NCBI GenBank assembly: GCA_016712465.1
Contig: JADJQZ010000001.1
Coordinates: 6,758,001 to 6,822,000 of the forward strand
Length of the DNA: 64,000 bases
Reading direction: 5' to 3'
Source of the DNA: Candidatus Obscuribacter sp.
Lineage (GTDB): Bacteria > Cyanobacteriota > Vampirovibrionia > Obscuribacterales > Obscuribacteraceae
The translations under genes and the position numbers were made by a program. Under the pieces are notes generated by a model. The model searched no databases and was not told the origin of the DNA. It saw nothing but the letters and a program-made list of their open reading frames with translations. Below are positions 16,552 through 25,083 of the stretch, piece by piece. The stretch's first letter is position 1; every line of letters begins with the position of its first letter.

Positions 16552-16827
16552 ATGACAGACTTACTGATTTCAGTGCCTGACGGTAGTTCCGTTCAGGTGA
16601 TAGTAAATGGGCACGCGCTCACAGCACCTGGCGTGAATACTGATTCCGACAATCAGGGTTACGTAAACGAGCCGTGGGATCTGCGTGCTTGTTATGACAA
16701 TTCGTATATCGAAGAAGTGTCGCGGCTTCAAAGGGCAAATCAACCTCAAGGCAACAAGACCTGGGACCTGCGTGCCTGCGATGACGCGTCGTTTATCGAT
16801 GATCTGACCCACGGAAGACTCCGCTGA
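16552..16827 (+). CDS. Small protein with duplicated WDLRAC motif (91 aa)
   Basis: Starts at ATG 16552, directly after the previous stop; the longer frame from 16477 overlaps that gene and is unlikely. The N-terminal ~40 residues look beta-rich (LISVPDGSSVQVIVNGHAL). The rest contains two copies of one motif: WDLRACYDNSYIEEV (about 44-58) and WDLRACDDASFIDDL (about 71-85). Each has a Cys and acidic residues, suggesting a short repeated binding element. No known family. Confidence 0.66.
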   Translation: MTDLLISVPDGSSVQVIVNGHALTAPGVNTDSDNQGYVNEPWDLRACYDNSYIEEVSRLQRANQPQGNKTWDLRACDDASFIDDLTHGRLR

Positions 16828-16868
16828 GTTGAGTCTCTGAGAATGGTTGCGTAAGAAGCAATCAGAGC

Positions 16869-16897
16869 GCAGCTCGACAGAACTCTTGCCGAGCTGC
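16869..16897. other. Intergenic hairpin
   Basis: gcagctcg / cgagctgc, perfect 8 bp, followed by ctattttaaatttt. It ends 31 nt before the next ATG and is terminator-like. Confidence 0.5.
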
Positions 16898-16928
16898 CTA
16901 TTTTAAATTTTCTCTCTGGAGAATAGTT

Positions 16929-17249
16929 ATGGATTTAGTAATTTTAGTAAAGGCTGGCGTGGCTTTCGCCCTGGGGGCTGCGTTATTGTGGATAGCAATC
17001 AGCAGAAAGCTTAATGAGATTTTCTCTAAGGCGATTATTCTGGTGTCGGTATGCTGGTCTGTTATTGTGGCGATCTGGGTCGCTGCGCTGTTCTCTTTGT
17101 GGATGTTTGACTTCACTGAACTTCGCGACACGATATTGCTGGGGGCGTCGCTTACCTCGGTGCCGGTGTTCATATTGATGTCGCTGCTAACAGGTATGGC
17201 CGCTTGCCTCTGGATTAACGTCTGGAAAGATTCGCGGTCTCGTGGCTGA
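16929..17249 (+). CDS. Small membrane protein (106 aa)
   Basis: ATG at 16929 with ctctggagaatagtt upstream. Three hydrophobic helices at about residues 3-22, 33-56 and 73-96; basic C-terminus (KDSRSRG). Unknown. Confidence 0.65.
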   Translation: MDLVILVKAGVAFALGAALLWIAISRKLNEIFSKAIILVSVCWSVIVAIWVAALFSLWMFDFTELRDTILLGASLTSVPVFILMSLLTGMAACLWINVWKDSRSRG

Positions 17250-17354
17250 GGTTGTGTTCCATCTCGATGAACTATGTAATCGATGGTCTAGGCGGACCGG
17301 ACTATTTCTTCTAACAAACTAAGAACGCGTCTCACCGACGCCTGAACCGAAAGG

Positions 17355-17378
17355 CGCTGCATTACCTATAGTGCAGCA
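17355..17378. other. Intergenic hairpin
   Basis: gctgca / tgcagc around ttacctatag, upstream of the 17428 gene. A weak element of the junction-hairpin series. Confidence 0.35.
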
Positions 17379-17427
17379 CCTTCTCGTTCTGTATCTTCTG
17401 CTAGCTGTAGATCAGCTGGAGGTTTTT

Positions 17428-17853
17428 ATGTCTACATTAATTGCATCAATCGGTCTTATCTGGCTTTCGCTCAGATTCATAGTACCGAAAATCACTCGCG
17501 GTAATGTCGAGGTCAGCACATTGTCGATTTCGGCTGTGCCGCCGGCTTTGCTTGCATCCATGAGTTTGCTCATGATTGTCTCGGTGCTGGCCATCGCCGT
17601 GCTGATTATCATGAGTTTGGCCGGGACGCCGTATAGTCTGGAAGTGGCGATGGAAGAACCCATGCGTGTTCTCTTTAGTGAACTGATCTGCAATGCGGCA
17701 GCAGTTACCGGCGCGCTCATGATCTGTAGTTGTCTCTTGCCTTCGTTGATTCGCGTCACCAGTGGATTCTGGGCTCTGATAGCCAGTTTGCCCATATCGG
17801 CATTCATGACGCTTGTGTTTTTCTTCAAAGTTGCCCCCGTGTTCTTTGTTTAA
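17428..17853 (+). CDS. Membrane protein (141 aa)
   Basis: Start at ATG 17428 with ctggagg 6 nt upstream; the frame from 17371 lacks a site. Four hydrophobic segments (about residues 4-18, 30-65, 82-105 and 110-138), ending FFFKVAPVFFV. Family not recognised. Confidence 0.64.
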   Translation: MSTLIASIGLIWLSLRFIVPKITRGNVEVSTLSISAVPPALLASMSLLMIVSVLAIAVLIIMSLAGTPYSLEVAMEEPMRVLFSELICNAAAVTGALMICSCLLPSLIRVTSGFWALIASLPISAFMTLVFFFKVAPVFFV

Positions 17854-18005
17854 GGCATGGCGGCAAAGTGTTCGAGGGTTATGGAATGGAACCGGATTTC
17901 TTGGAATTACCGGATTCATTCTGTAGCCCTTGTTTCTTGGCTACAGGTTAGTAGCAACAAAATAATTCCAACCCCATCAATCATTACTCTCAGTAGAGGA
18001 ATAAT

Positions 18006-18962
18006 ATGAACCAAGAATCCACAAACACCATCAATGCCAACAACGCAGCGAGAGCTTTGTCTTCACTTCATGACCAAGAGAGCATGCTCAAGCTTGTGGC
18101 GGGTATGTATTCTGACATCAGTGAGGAGGCAGATACTCCTGCATTGCGTTTCCTGATCGCTGGTCTCTACACCAGTGGGGCCATCCAGTTTGTCATCGAT
18201 GCCTGTACCCATTTGGTGGAGAGCGGGGAATATGCTGCGGCAGAGAAGCTCTTTGACTTGATCTGTAACCACTACGACGCCGTGCAACTGCGTCTGGCGG
18301 CATACAATGATACTGCTATGCAGGTGCTTTCAGCAACGGACGAGGCGATCTTGAATAATGTCGCCGAGTTGGAGGCGGAACTGGCTCTGCTCAAATCGTT
18401 GGTTTCCACTCTCGATGCACGAGTGAAGATTCAAAATTCGGTGAGCGGGGCGTCGGTAGCTACCATCAACCAGTTGTTTGAAACCTTGAGCTTGCTGGTT
18501 GGACAAGCGGAGGAGAGTGTACTGGTCGGCACCGGCCAGGCGGAAAAGATGTTTACTGACGAAAAAATTGCTGCGGTTGTTACGGCGCTCGTCGGTCAAA
18601 TCATGGATTCTTGCCAGGCTGACGACGAGGAAACCGCGCTTTCTATGGTGGACGATGTACTCGGTGCCACAGTCGAAGACAAGCGGAACTTCCTGATAGC
18701 AGACAGCCTGGCCCACGGCATGGTTGGCTCTAAGAACGTACAGGAAGGTGCTGCTCTCTCTGCCAAGGTAGAATTGTCTCTAGCTGGTACAGTGGCTGCC
18801 TTACTGGATAGTTTATTGCCTTCCGGCGCCACGGCTTCAGTGACTGCTCCGGCGGTTGCTGTTGTCGAAGAAGAAGTGGACCCAGTCACCGCCATGTTGC
18901 TTGAAGCCGAAGGCAACCTTGGTAAGCCCATCGTGGTGGAGAAGGATGGCTTGTTGGGCTGA
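18006..18962 (+). CDS. Unknown helical soluble protein (318 aa)
   Basis: ATG at 18006 with agtagaggaataat upstream. It is the longest soluble protein of this block: almost entirely helical, acidic, with Leu/Ala-rich helices through residues 15-270 and a Val/Pro/Ala-rich linker before a C-terminal acidic stretch. No membrane segment, no recognisable catalytic motif. The stretch VAELEAELALLKSLVSTLDA (about 120-139) could be a coiled coil. It is followed 79 nt later by another helical gene, 19042. Function unknown. Confidence 0.7.
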   Translation: MNQESTNTINANNAARALSSLHDQESMLKLVAGMYSDISEEADTPALRFLIAGLYTSGAIQFVIDACTHLVESGEYAAAEKLFDLICNHYDAVQLRLAAYNDTAMQVLSATDEAILNNVAELEAELALLKSLVSTLDARVKIQNSVSGASVATINQLFETLSLLVGQAEESVLVGTGQAEKMFTDEKIAAVVTALVGQIMDSCQADDEETALSMVDDVLGATVEDKRNFLIADSLAHGMVGSKNVQEGAALSAKVELSLAGTVAALLDSLLPSGATASVTAPAVAVVEEEVDPVTAMLLEAEGNLGKPIVVEKDGLLG

Positions 18963-18986
18963 TTGTTAGCCCTGCTGCTTGAATCG

Positions 18987-19012
18987 GCAGGTCGGACTTT
19001 GCTTCGACCTGC
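18987..19012. other. Intergenic hairpin
   Basis: gcaggtcg / cgacctgc perfect 8 bp, ending 29 nt before the ATG at 19042. Confidence 0.5.
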
Positions 19013-19041
19013 TCCACATAAAAATAGTAAACGGAGTCCAT

Positions 19042-19602
19042 ATGCTCAGTGATAGTCTGACCACAGGCTTAATCGCCGTGGGTTTGATCATTCTTGTAAT
19101 CATCGCCTACCACGACGAGAAGCGACGCACTCAAAGAAGGCGGCACAATCAACTTGTGCTGGCTGAGACCATTTCAATACAGAAGCATCTGAGCCTGTAT
19201 GTCATACCGGCGCTGGAGTTTCTGGCGGAAGGCATAACACAACCGGCACATGGCGGCTTTCCGGCGCTTGTGAATGCCTCGGCGGCACAGGTGTATCTAA
19301 AGGAAGCTTTTCATAGCTGTCGCTGTGCGGCGGTCGCTTCCATAAGCATGAATGTGGTGCTTTTCGATGAAGGGCTGGCTAAGGAGCAGGCTCAGGCTCT
19401 CTTGCCGCTGTGCAGAGTTTTGCTCAAGGCGGCGGAGTTGCACTTGGCCGGTTATGCCGATGCCCAGCTCAGTATGGGCGAGGAGGACTGGCAGGAAATT
19501 CACGTGGAAGCTCTGGAGGCGGCTGTAGTCAGCTTGCGCTGTGCGCTTCAGGAATGCGTGGAGCCTGCTTCGGCAGACTATTCCGTGCTGGATCAGGCTT
19601 AA
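19042..19602 (+). CDS. Membrane-anchored helical protein (186 aa)
   Basis: Start at ATG 19042 (aaacggagtccat upstream). One N-terminal membrane helix at about residues 8-24 (GLIAVGLIILVIIAY), followed by a basic patch (HDEKRRTQRRRHN) and about 150 residues of helices rich in Leu/Ala with several Cys. Orientation is probably N-out with a cytoplasmic helical domain. Unknown family. Confidence 0.68.
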   Translation: MLSDSLTTGLIAVGLIILVIIAYHDEKRRTQRRRHNQLVLAETISIQKHLSLYVIPALEFLAEGITQPAHGGFPALVNASAAQVYLKEAFHSCRCAAVASISMNVVLFDEGLAKEQAQALLPLCRVLLKAAELHLAGYADAQLSMGEEDWQEIHVEALEAAVVSLRCALQECVEPASADYSVLDQA

Positions 19603-19707
19603 AACTTCGGTTTGCCGTCTGACTCCGGTTCTTTCAGCAGTGCGCAATAGTTTGTGCACTGTGGTTCGTTTCATCCAACTAAATCAAACCCAAACAAGGG
19701 AAAACTT

Positions 19708-20025
19708 ATGAACAACCCAAACGATGGTAACAACCCGTTAGACAACGATCCACTTTTGGTCGGCGTGACAAAAGGTCCGACCATAACTGCCGGCAGCAAA
19801 ATCAAGGTGGCTACGGAAAAGCTCAAGCCCTTCTTCGACTTTCACAAGCGCAGCACCGATAAGGAAGATGTAATTGTGGAAGTATTGCAGATGGGCATGG
19901 GCACTACCGACCTGGGCGCGTTTGCCCTGGTAGTGATCGAAGTGCGTCTGGTGGATAACGACGACCCCATCGACGGTCTGGAAATGTGCGTCGGCTTCGG
20001 TGATCTGGTCACCATCAAGTCTTAA
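19708..20025 (+). CDS. Unknown small soluble protein (105 aa)
   Basis: Start at ATG 19708 with acaagggaaaactt. N-terminus Asn/Asp-rich (MNNPNDGNNPLDNDP); then a beta-rich domain. No membrane segment or known motif. Confidence 0.65.
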   Translation: MNNPNDGNNPLDNDPLLVGVTKGPTITAGSKIKVATEKLKPFFDFHKRSTDKEDVIVEVLQMGMGTTDLGAFALVVIEVRLVDNDDPIDGLEMCVGFGDLVTIKS

Positions 20026-20136
20026 GCACTGTTTCGGCAGGGATGCTTCTTAACCGAGGTGGAGGGCTGCTCTCAAAGCGTTCCTCCTTCCCCGGTTGCA
20101 ACAACCTTTCAATCAACTTCGCAATGAGGAATTCTC

Positions 20137-20808
20137 ATGAACTTATCTAAAACAAACACAAGCACTCGCACCAGCGAAGACTCCAGCACTCTGATGGCAA
20201 AAGTGATGATGCTGCTTTCCGGCAGCTTGATTATCAGTGCCATCGGCAGCTATATGGGGCAGGGCATCACTTCCGGTTGGGTACTCTTCTTTCTGGTGAT
20301 CGTGCTCTTTGCCGGTATCTTCGGCGTAGCCGCCATGGCCGCCAGATCTGCTGCCCTGGGGGTGGCTGGTCTGGCAATCTGGACTTTCCTCAATGGTATG
20401 GTCATGGGCCCTGCCTTGAACATGTATGTGCAGGTTCTGGGCGGCGGCGTAGTGACCATGTCCTTCCTGGGCACGGCAGCAATTATGGCGGCTCTTGGGG
20501 GTTACGGTGCTCTTTCCGGTCGTGACTTCAGCGCCATGGGCCGCTGGCTGCTTTTGGGTCTGGTGGGCTTGATCATCGTTGGCGTAATAGGCATTTTCAT
20601 CGGTATGGGCCATACTTTCAATTTGCTGTATGCAATTGGCGGTATGGTTATTTTTGCCGGCTATTTCATCTTCGATTTCTGGCGCATCGCCAACTCTGAA
20701 AACTCAGACTACAACGCCGTCATGTACACCATGCAGGTCTATCTGGACTTCTGCAACTTCTTGTTGAGCCTGTTGCGCTTCCTGACCGAAGTGTTGGGCA
20801 AACGCTAG
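20137..20808 (+). CDS. Bax-inhibitor-1/YccA family membrane protein, copy 1
   Basis: Seven hydrophobic helices in 223 aa with the BI-1 (UPF0005) signature at the end: helix pair GGMVIFAGYFIFDFWRI and the stretch YTMQVYLDFCNFLLSLLRF, matching the family pattern of an acidic residue in the last helices. BI-1 proteins are membrane proteins that act as pH-sensitive ion (Ca2+) leak channels or stress regulators. The N-terminus is Ser/Thr-rich and cytoplasmic. It is followed at 20958 by a near-identical copy, including the leader (aatcaac...aatgaggaattctc). Confidence 0.85.
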   Translation: MNLSKTNTSTRTSEDSSTLMAKVMMLLSGSLIISAIGSYMGQGITSGWVLFFLVIVLFAGIFGVAAMAARSAALGVAGLAIWTFLNGMVMGPALNMYVQVLGGGVVTMSFLGTAAIMAALGGYGALSGRDFSAMGRWLLLGLVGLIIVGVIGIFIGMGHTFNLLYAIGGMVIFAGYFIFDFWRIANSENSDYNAVMYTMQVYLDFCNFLLSLLRFLTEVLGKR

Positions 20809-20846
20809 GAAGAGTGGCCGCTTCTAAAGCGTGCTGAGTAACCGCT

Positions 20847-20873
20847 GGTGCTTTCTCCCCGGGAGGAAGCACC
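20847..20873. other. Long perfect hairpin between the two BI-1 genes
   Basis: ggtgctttctcc / ggaggaagcacc: 12 bp with one GU and a 3-nt loop. No U-run. A weaker ggagg/cctcc fold precedes the first copy. Confidence 0.6.
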
Positions 20874-20957
20874 GGCACTTTGAGCAACCTCGCGTTAATT
20901 CGGTGCCGGCAAAAGGACCGACAACCTTTTCAATCAACATTGCAATGAGGAATTCTC

Positions 20958-21635
20958 ATGAACTTATCTAAAACAAACACACGCACTCGTGCTCGCACAA
21001 GCGAAGATTCCAGCACTTTGATGGCCAAAGTGATGATGTTGCTTTCCGGTAGCATGATCATCAGCGCTATCGGCAGCTACATGGGACAGGGCATCACTTC
21101 CGGTTGGGTACTCTTCTTTCTGGTGATTTTGCTCTTTGCCGGTATCTTTGGCGTAGCAGCCATGGCCGCCAGATCTGCTGCCCTGGGGGTGGCTGGTCTG
21201 GCAATCTGGACCTTTATCAACGGTCTGGTCATGGGCCCCGCCGTCAACATGTATGTGCAGGTTCTGGGCGGCGGTGTAGTGACCATGTCCTTCCTTGGTA
21301 CGGCAGCAGTTATGGCGGCTCTCGGGGGTTACGGTGCTCTTTCCGGTCGTGACTTCAGCGCCATGGGTCGCTGGCTGTTTCTTGGACTGGTGGGCTTGAT
21401 CATCGTTGGCGTGCTCGGCATTTTCATCGGAATGGGTCATACTTTCAATTTGTTGTATGCAATTGGCGGTATGGTCATTTTTGCCGGTTACTTTATCTTT
21501 GACTTCTGGCGCATTGCCAACTCTGAAAATTCAGACTACAACGCCATCATGTACACCATGCAGGTCTATCTGGACTTCTGCAACTTCTGGTTTAGCTTGA
21601 TGCGCTTCCTGGCCGAAGTGATGGGTGATGACTGA
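20958..21635 (+). CDS. Bax-inhibitor-1/YccA family membrane protein, copy 2
   Basis: 225 aa, nearly identical to the preceding gene: the same helices and same YTMQVYLDFCNF end, with differences mainly in codons and a few residues (WFSLMRFLAEVMGDD at the end versus LLSLLRFLTEVLGKR). The N-terminus has an inserted RA (RTRARTSEDSS). Leader and ribosome binding site (gcaatgaggaattctc) are also duplicated. This indicates a relatively recent tandem duplication at DNA level. The two may form one mixed oligomer. Confidence 0.85.
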   Translation: MNLSKTNTRTRARTSEDSSTLMAKVMMLLSGSMIISAIGSYMGQGITSGWVLFFLVILLFAGIFGVAAMAARSAALGVAGLAIWTFINGLVMGPAVNMYVQVLGGGVVTMSFLGTAAVMAALGGYGALSGRDFSAMGRWLFLGLVGLIIVGVLGIFIGMGHTFNLLYAIGGMVIFAGYFIFDFWRIANSENSDYNAIMYTMQVYLDFCNFWFSLMRFLAEVMGDD

Positions 21636-21686
21636 TCTGCTGAGGGCTAGCATCAATACTGCTTCGTCAGGGAAGTAATCATTAAC

Positions 21687-21724
21687 AAGCTGGTTCCTTC
21701 TTCATAGGGGGGACCAGCTTTTCA
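21687..21724 (+). terminator. Terminator-like hairpin
   Basis: aagctggttcc / gggaccagctt (11 bp, one GU) with an 11-nt loop, followed by ttcaagcaac. It ends 26 nt before the ATG at 21747. Confidence 0.6.
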
Positions 21725-21746
21725 AGCAACCTCGCGGAAATTCAGT

Positions 21747-22529
21747 ATGGGAAAAAAGACCGACAAAATTCACGACGGTATCGATAACTTATCGAAAAAG
21801 GTTGACTATGTGTCCGACCGACTTTTCTGGATAGCCCTCAGTTTGGCTCTTGTGACCTTTGTAGTGGTGTTTTCGCTGGTGCAGATTATTGCAATCTTGC
21901 CTGTGATTACATTGGTACATACGGCCTGGGCCGGACTGGCACTGGCGCTTATCCTCGGCGGCTTTGTCTATTTCATTGCAGCAAGACCTATGGATGTGGT
22001 TGATACCGCTTCCTGGTCTTTGTGGCTGGCAAAGCTTGTACTTAAAATGGCGCGGAAGCAAGGCGATGCGGAGACTGCATCGCAACCGCCTGTGCAAAAC
22101 AATCCCGGTGACGCAGGTGCGGCGAATAAGCCCCCGGCACCGAAGATGCTTCTGCTTTACCCGATAGAGACTCTCATGAACAATGAAAATGCGTTTCTTA
22201 CTTTATTTGCGGCATTCATGGTATCGATTGCCGTATGCTTAGGAATAGCCTGGGCTGGACCAGTTACCATCTGGATTGCCGGGCTTTCCGTTTTCTGTCT
22301 TGTGCTCTGGACCGGATGGTCCTCAGCCGGGATTAACAACATAGCCGGCGTCAATATTCTGAATCTTTCAGGTATCTGGAGCTGGCTTGGATTAACGGTC
22401 TGGTTCGGCATCGCCTCGATACCGCACTGGCCGTGGTTTGCCTTCGTGGTGCTGTTTCTGGCATTCTCGGTGCGCTGGCTTTTGAAGAAAAGCCGCTGTA
22501 GCTGTCCCGAACTTCCGGAAGCCGACTGA
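21747..22529 (+). CDS. Membrane protein with N-terminal and C-terminal helices (260 aa)
   Basis: ATG at 21747. N-terminal amphipathic segment (KKTDKIHDGIDNLSKKVDY), two hydrophobic helices (about residues 27-50, 57-75), a soluble Pro/Ala/Gln segment (about 105-135), then four further hydrophobic helices and a basic/Cys end (KKSRCSCPEL). No known family recognised. Likely inner-membrane protein. Confidence 0.68.
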   Translation: MGKKTDKIHDGIDNLSKKVDYVSDRLFWIALSLALVTFVVVFSLVQIIAILPVITLVHTAWAGLALALILGGFVYFIAARPMDVVDTASWSLWLAKLVLKMARKQGDAETASQPPVQNNPGDAGAANKPPAPKMLLLYPIETLMNNENAFLTLFAAFMVSIAVCLGIAWAGPVTIWIAGLSVFCLVLWTGWSSAGINNIAGVNILNLSGIWSWLGLTVWFGIASIPHWPWFAFVVLFLAFSVRWLLKKSRCSCPELPEAD

Positions 22530-22548
22530 TTCGAACTAACGATATTTT

Positions 22549-22578
22549 GCAGACGGGCTGCATCTGCCGCCCGTCTGC
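22549..22578 (+). terminator. Perfect intergenic hairpin
   Basis: gcagacgggc / gcccgtctgc (10 bp) with a 10-nt loop; followed by gattgagtc, so no U-run. It ends 37 nt before the ATG at 22616. Confidence 0.6.
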
Positions 22579-22615
22579 GATTGAGTCGATGACACTAAAC
22601 AATCACGGGAAACTT

Positions 22616-23014
22616 ATGAAAGCTAATGAACCGATTGATACTTTGAAGATTAGACAACCGCAGAGCGGCCGTCTGGAAGTTCTCTTAAACAACCCCGGCG
22701 TCTACTTTGAACTGGTTGGAAAAGATTTCGTTACCGGCTTCGGCCTGGGCGTTGGGCAGCGCGACTGGCAGCGAAAAGTCGAGCTTTTGGCTGCCGTCAT
22801 CGCTACTTTGTGCGGGGCCAAGAGTGACGATGTCGCTTCGCTGGATGGTCTGCAAGTGAAGGTCAAATGGAAAAGCGGCACGCAAATCGAAGCCCTGGGC
22901 TGGATTGATGCGCCTGAGGCTATCCCCGAAGCTGTGGCTCCTTTCATCGATGCGGAGGGCTGGTTCTATCCGGAACTATTCGGACAGACTTATGATTCCT
23001 TAGGTGTCGTCTGA
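22616..23014 (+). CDS. Unknown small soluble protein (132 aa)
   Basis: Start at ATG 22616 (cacgggaaactt upstream). Probably alpha/beta: strands and helices around LEVLLNNPGVYFELVGKDF and VELLAAVIATLCGAK, ending with WFYPELFGQTYDSLGVV. Last gene of the long plus block; minus-strand genes follow. Not recognised. Confidence 0.66.
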   Translation: MKANEPIDTLKIRQPQSGRLEVLLNNPGVYFELVGKDFVTGFGLGVGQRDWQRKVELLAAVIATLCGAKSDDVASLDGLQVKVKWKSGTQIEALGWIDAPEAIPEAVAPFIDAEGWFYPELFGQTYDSLGVV

Positions 23015-23404
23015 CAGGGACAACTGCGGCAGCAAGAGAAGTGCACGTGACTTGAAGGGATTCTGCTGATTCCATCATGATATGCAAGCCGGTTGGAAAC
23101 GGCTTGCATAGTGACTGCATCAGCTTTCCCTCCTTTTTTGCCTTAGAGTACTATAAGGCGAAGTAGCAAGCTGCAAAAATTTAAGATATCAAAGCGGCAA
23201 AGCGGCATCATTGCTCAGTCGGAGCCTGACAATGAGCCGCCATCCTACATAAGTCTAAGGGCAGCTGGTGAATTCAGACTGCGTGGGCGCCTTCGCGCCA
23301 CAGAAGGGCAGAAGTTGACCCGAGTACAAAACTACTCAAGATTGACCAGCAGAAGCTAATTGTGGCTAATCCTTTGTTGAGACGGCCGGTTCAGAACGTT
23401 CTGT
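23015..23404. other. Convergent intergenic region with hairpins
   Basis: No gene seen. Perfect inverted repeat atgcaagccg / cggcttgcat at 23082-23109, a second one gcctta...taaggc near 23141-23160, and an imperfect long repeat near 23200-23240 (gcggcatcattg ... caatgagccgc). This junction probably terminates transcription from both sides. Confidence 0.55.
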
Positions 23405-23800
23405 CTACAGCTCGTGTCTTATACCAAGGGTGCGGCGTAAGAGGCAGACTTGCACCATGCCATGCTCGGCACACTCCAGGCAGTCAGACCACCTTTCCTT
23501 CCAGATGGATTCGCCGGCTAAGCGAAGTTGCTCCCTGGCAATTTTCAGGTTTCGTTCGACCAGCCAGGCTTTGTCTTTGTCATATGAGGGCAGATGCGAT
23601 TGCATCATGCCGTCGATAAACTCTAGCTCTGCCTCCAGTGATTCAACTGCAATTATCGCCGGCATCTGCTCTTTGCGTTTGGCAAGGTGCTCGGCAAGGA
23701 GGCAGGCTCCGACAATGAAGAGCGCGATGCCGATAGCGTCCTCTGGTACATGCCAGAAGAAGCCGGCCAGTAGCCACTGTAGTAAAAGTGTGATTGTCAT
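23405..23800 (-). CDS. Small membrane protein with helical C-terminus (131 aa)
   Basis: Start at ATG 23800 with gagg 8 nt upstream; the upstream frame to 23905 lacks a site. Two hydrophobic helices (about residues 2-15 and 21-38), then helical, charged residues (about 40-110) with several Cys (DCLECAEHG, VCLLRRT) in the last 35. Unknown. Confidence 0.65.
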   Translation of the reverse strand: MTITLLLQWLLAGFFWHVPEDAIGIALFIVGACLLAEHLAKRKEQMPAIIAVESLEAELEFIDGMMQSHLPSYDKDKAWLVERNLKIAREQLRLAGESIWKERWSDCLECAEHGMVQVCLLRRTLGIRHEL

Positions 23801-24041
23801 ATTCGTATCCTCATAAAAAGTAACCTTGTAAGGCTGTTGTTCATAATTTCTCTCAAAGTGGAGGCGAGTTAGGCGCCGGGCTGATTGAAGCAGAGGGACC
23901 GTCACTCGCCACTGTTTTCTCTTTTAATTCTTTAAACTGCCAGATCCGTCTGCCATCTGAAGGTCGAATTAACTCAGACCCTGAGTCTTCAATCAGCCAA
24001 CCTACAAAACTTTGTCCATTTTCTTTCTGCAGATCATCCGC

Positions 24042-24974
24042 CTACACTATGGACTGGTTATCGACCAGAGTTGGGATATCATGAAAAAACCTGTGAAAAT
24101 CGTTGTATCCAATTTCCTCATAGTCCAATGCAAATTCACCCGCCATGACTCGCTCAAACAGATCCTGAAAGATAATGCAAGCTTCTTCGAAGCGACCAAG
24201 CGCTTTCAGGCAGATAGCACGTTGGTACAATGCCGTTGGACTGCAGAGACGAGCATATACCTTCTCAGCTAAGGCATCGCCGCGCTTTTGCAGCAAATTT
24301 CCGTATTGTTCTACGCAGTATGCAAAGTCAGCGGCCTCGGCGGTGCTGACCTGAAGAGTGTCAAGGGAGGAAACGACGGAAACACAAAGCGTTTCCAGAA
24401 GATCCGCTGGTGCGCCGTCGCAGTACTCCACAAGAAACCTGATGATTGCCGGGACATGCAGTCGGACGGTTTCAGGGTGCGACAAGTAGTTACCAGTCTC
24501 CGCCAATTGCAGTATATGAATAACAAATGTTTTCGCTTTCTGCTTCGCCTCTTCAGGAAGATAGAGTTTTCCGAAGGCTTTTGCCAGGTCAGCTAGTGCG
24601 CTAACGTCACCCGCAGGCAGCGTCGCTTGCACAGCCTCGTGCAATTTTACTAGTTTACGAAACCCGCCGGCATAAGATAAAGAATGGCTATTGACCAGCT
24701 CCTCGCTTCCGTCCTCTGCATATTGGAGAGCCATGGGCGCGAGGAAGTAAACCGTGCGCTTATGATTTTCACTAGCTACTTGCACCAGCCAGCGATCTTT
24801 AGCCCGCAAATCGCACACGCTTAGGACATCTTCCTCCATGAATGCTATACGCCCATTTATGCGTTCCAAGGTACAAAAGCCGTCGCCCTGCCGTGTCGGG
24901 GTCAGGGTTACCTCAATATAGTCCCCAATCTGGCACTCAATCGAGGTTTTGTCTGAAGTATTAGGTGTGGACAT
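24042..24974 (-). CDS. TRAM/OB-like and TPR-like protein (310 aa)
   Basis: Start at ATG 24974 behind ggagaagtaaa; the longer frame from 25046 is unlikely. Residues about 10-80 look like a small beta-barrel of OB/TRAM type (GDYIEVTLTP, GDGFCTLERINGRIAFMEEDV, WLVQVASEN). The remainder is helical with TPR-like pairs of helices (ALYQRAICLKALGRFEEACII near residues 250-280). This could be an RNA- or protein-binding protein. No known family match; both domain calls are tentative. Confidence 0.6.
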   Translation of the reverse strand: MSTPNTSDKTSIECQIGDYIEVTLTPTRQGDGFCTLERINGRIAFMEEDVLSVCDLRAKDRWLVQVASENHKRTVYFLAPMALQYAEDGSEELVNSHSLSYAGGFRKLVKLHEAVQATLPAGDVSALADLAKAFGKLYLPEEAKQKAKTFVIHILQLAETGNYLSHPETVRLHVPAIIRFLVEYCDGAPADLLETLCVSVVSSLDTLQVSTAEAADFAYCVEQYGNLLQKRGDALAEKVYARLCSPTALYQRAICLKALGRFEEACIIFQDLFERVMAGEFALDYEEIGYNDFHRFFHDIPTLVDNQSIV

Positions 24975-25083
24975 TTTACTTCTCCGTAATGGTTGTTTGA
25001 TTGCAAACGCCACCAATTGTGTGGCTGTCCGCGCTTCTTTTGACACTGTGTGGATGTCGCAGACAGTACGTCCATGTCAGGGT

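Noticed and set aside
12325..22578. Integron-like gene cassettes (small genes separated by hairpins)
   Set aside because: The hairpins have no attC R/L box sequence, no integrase gene is seen, and most gene pairs have short untranslated gaps consistent with operons.
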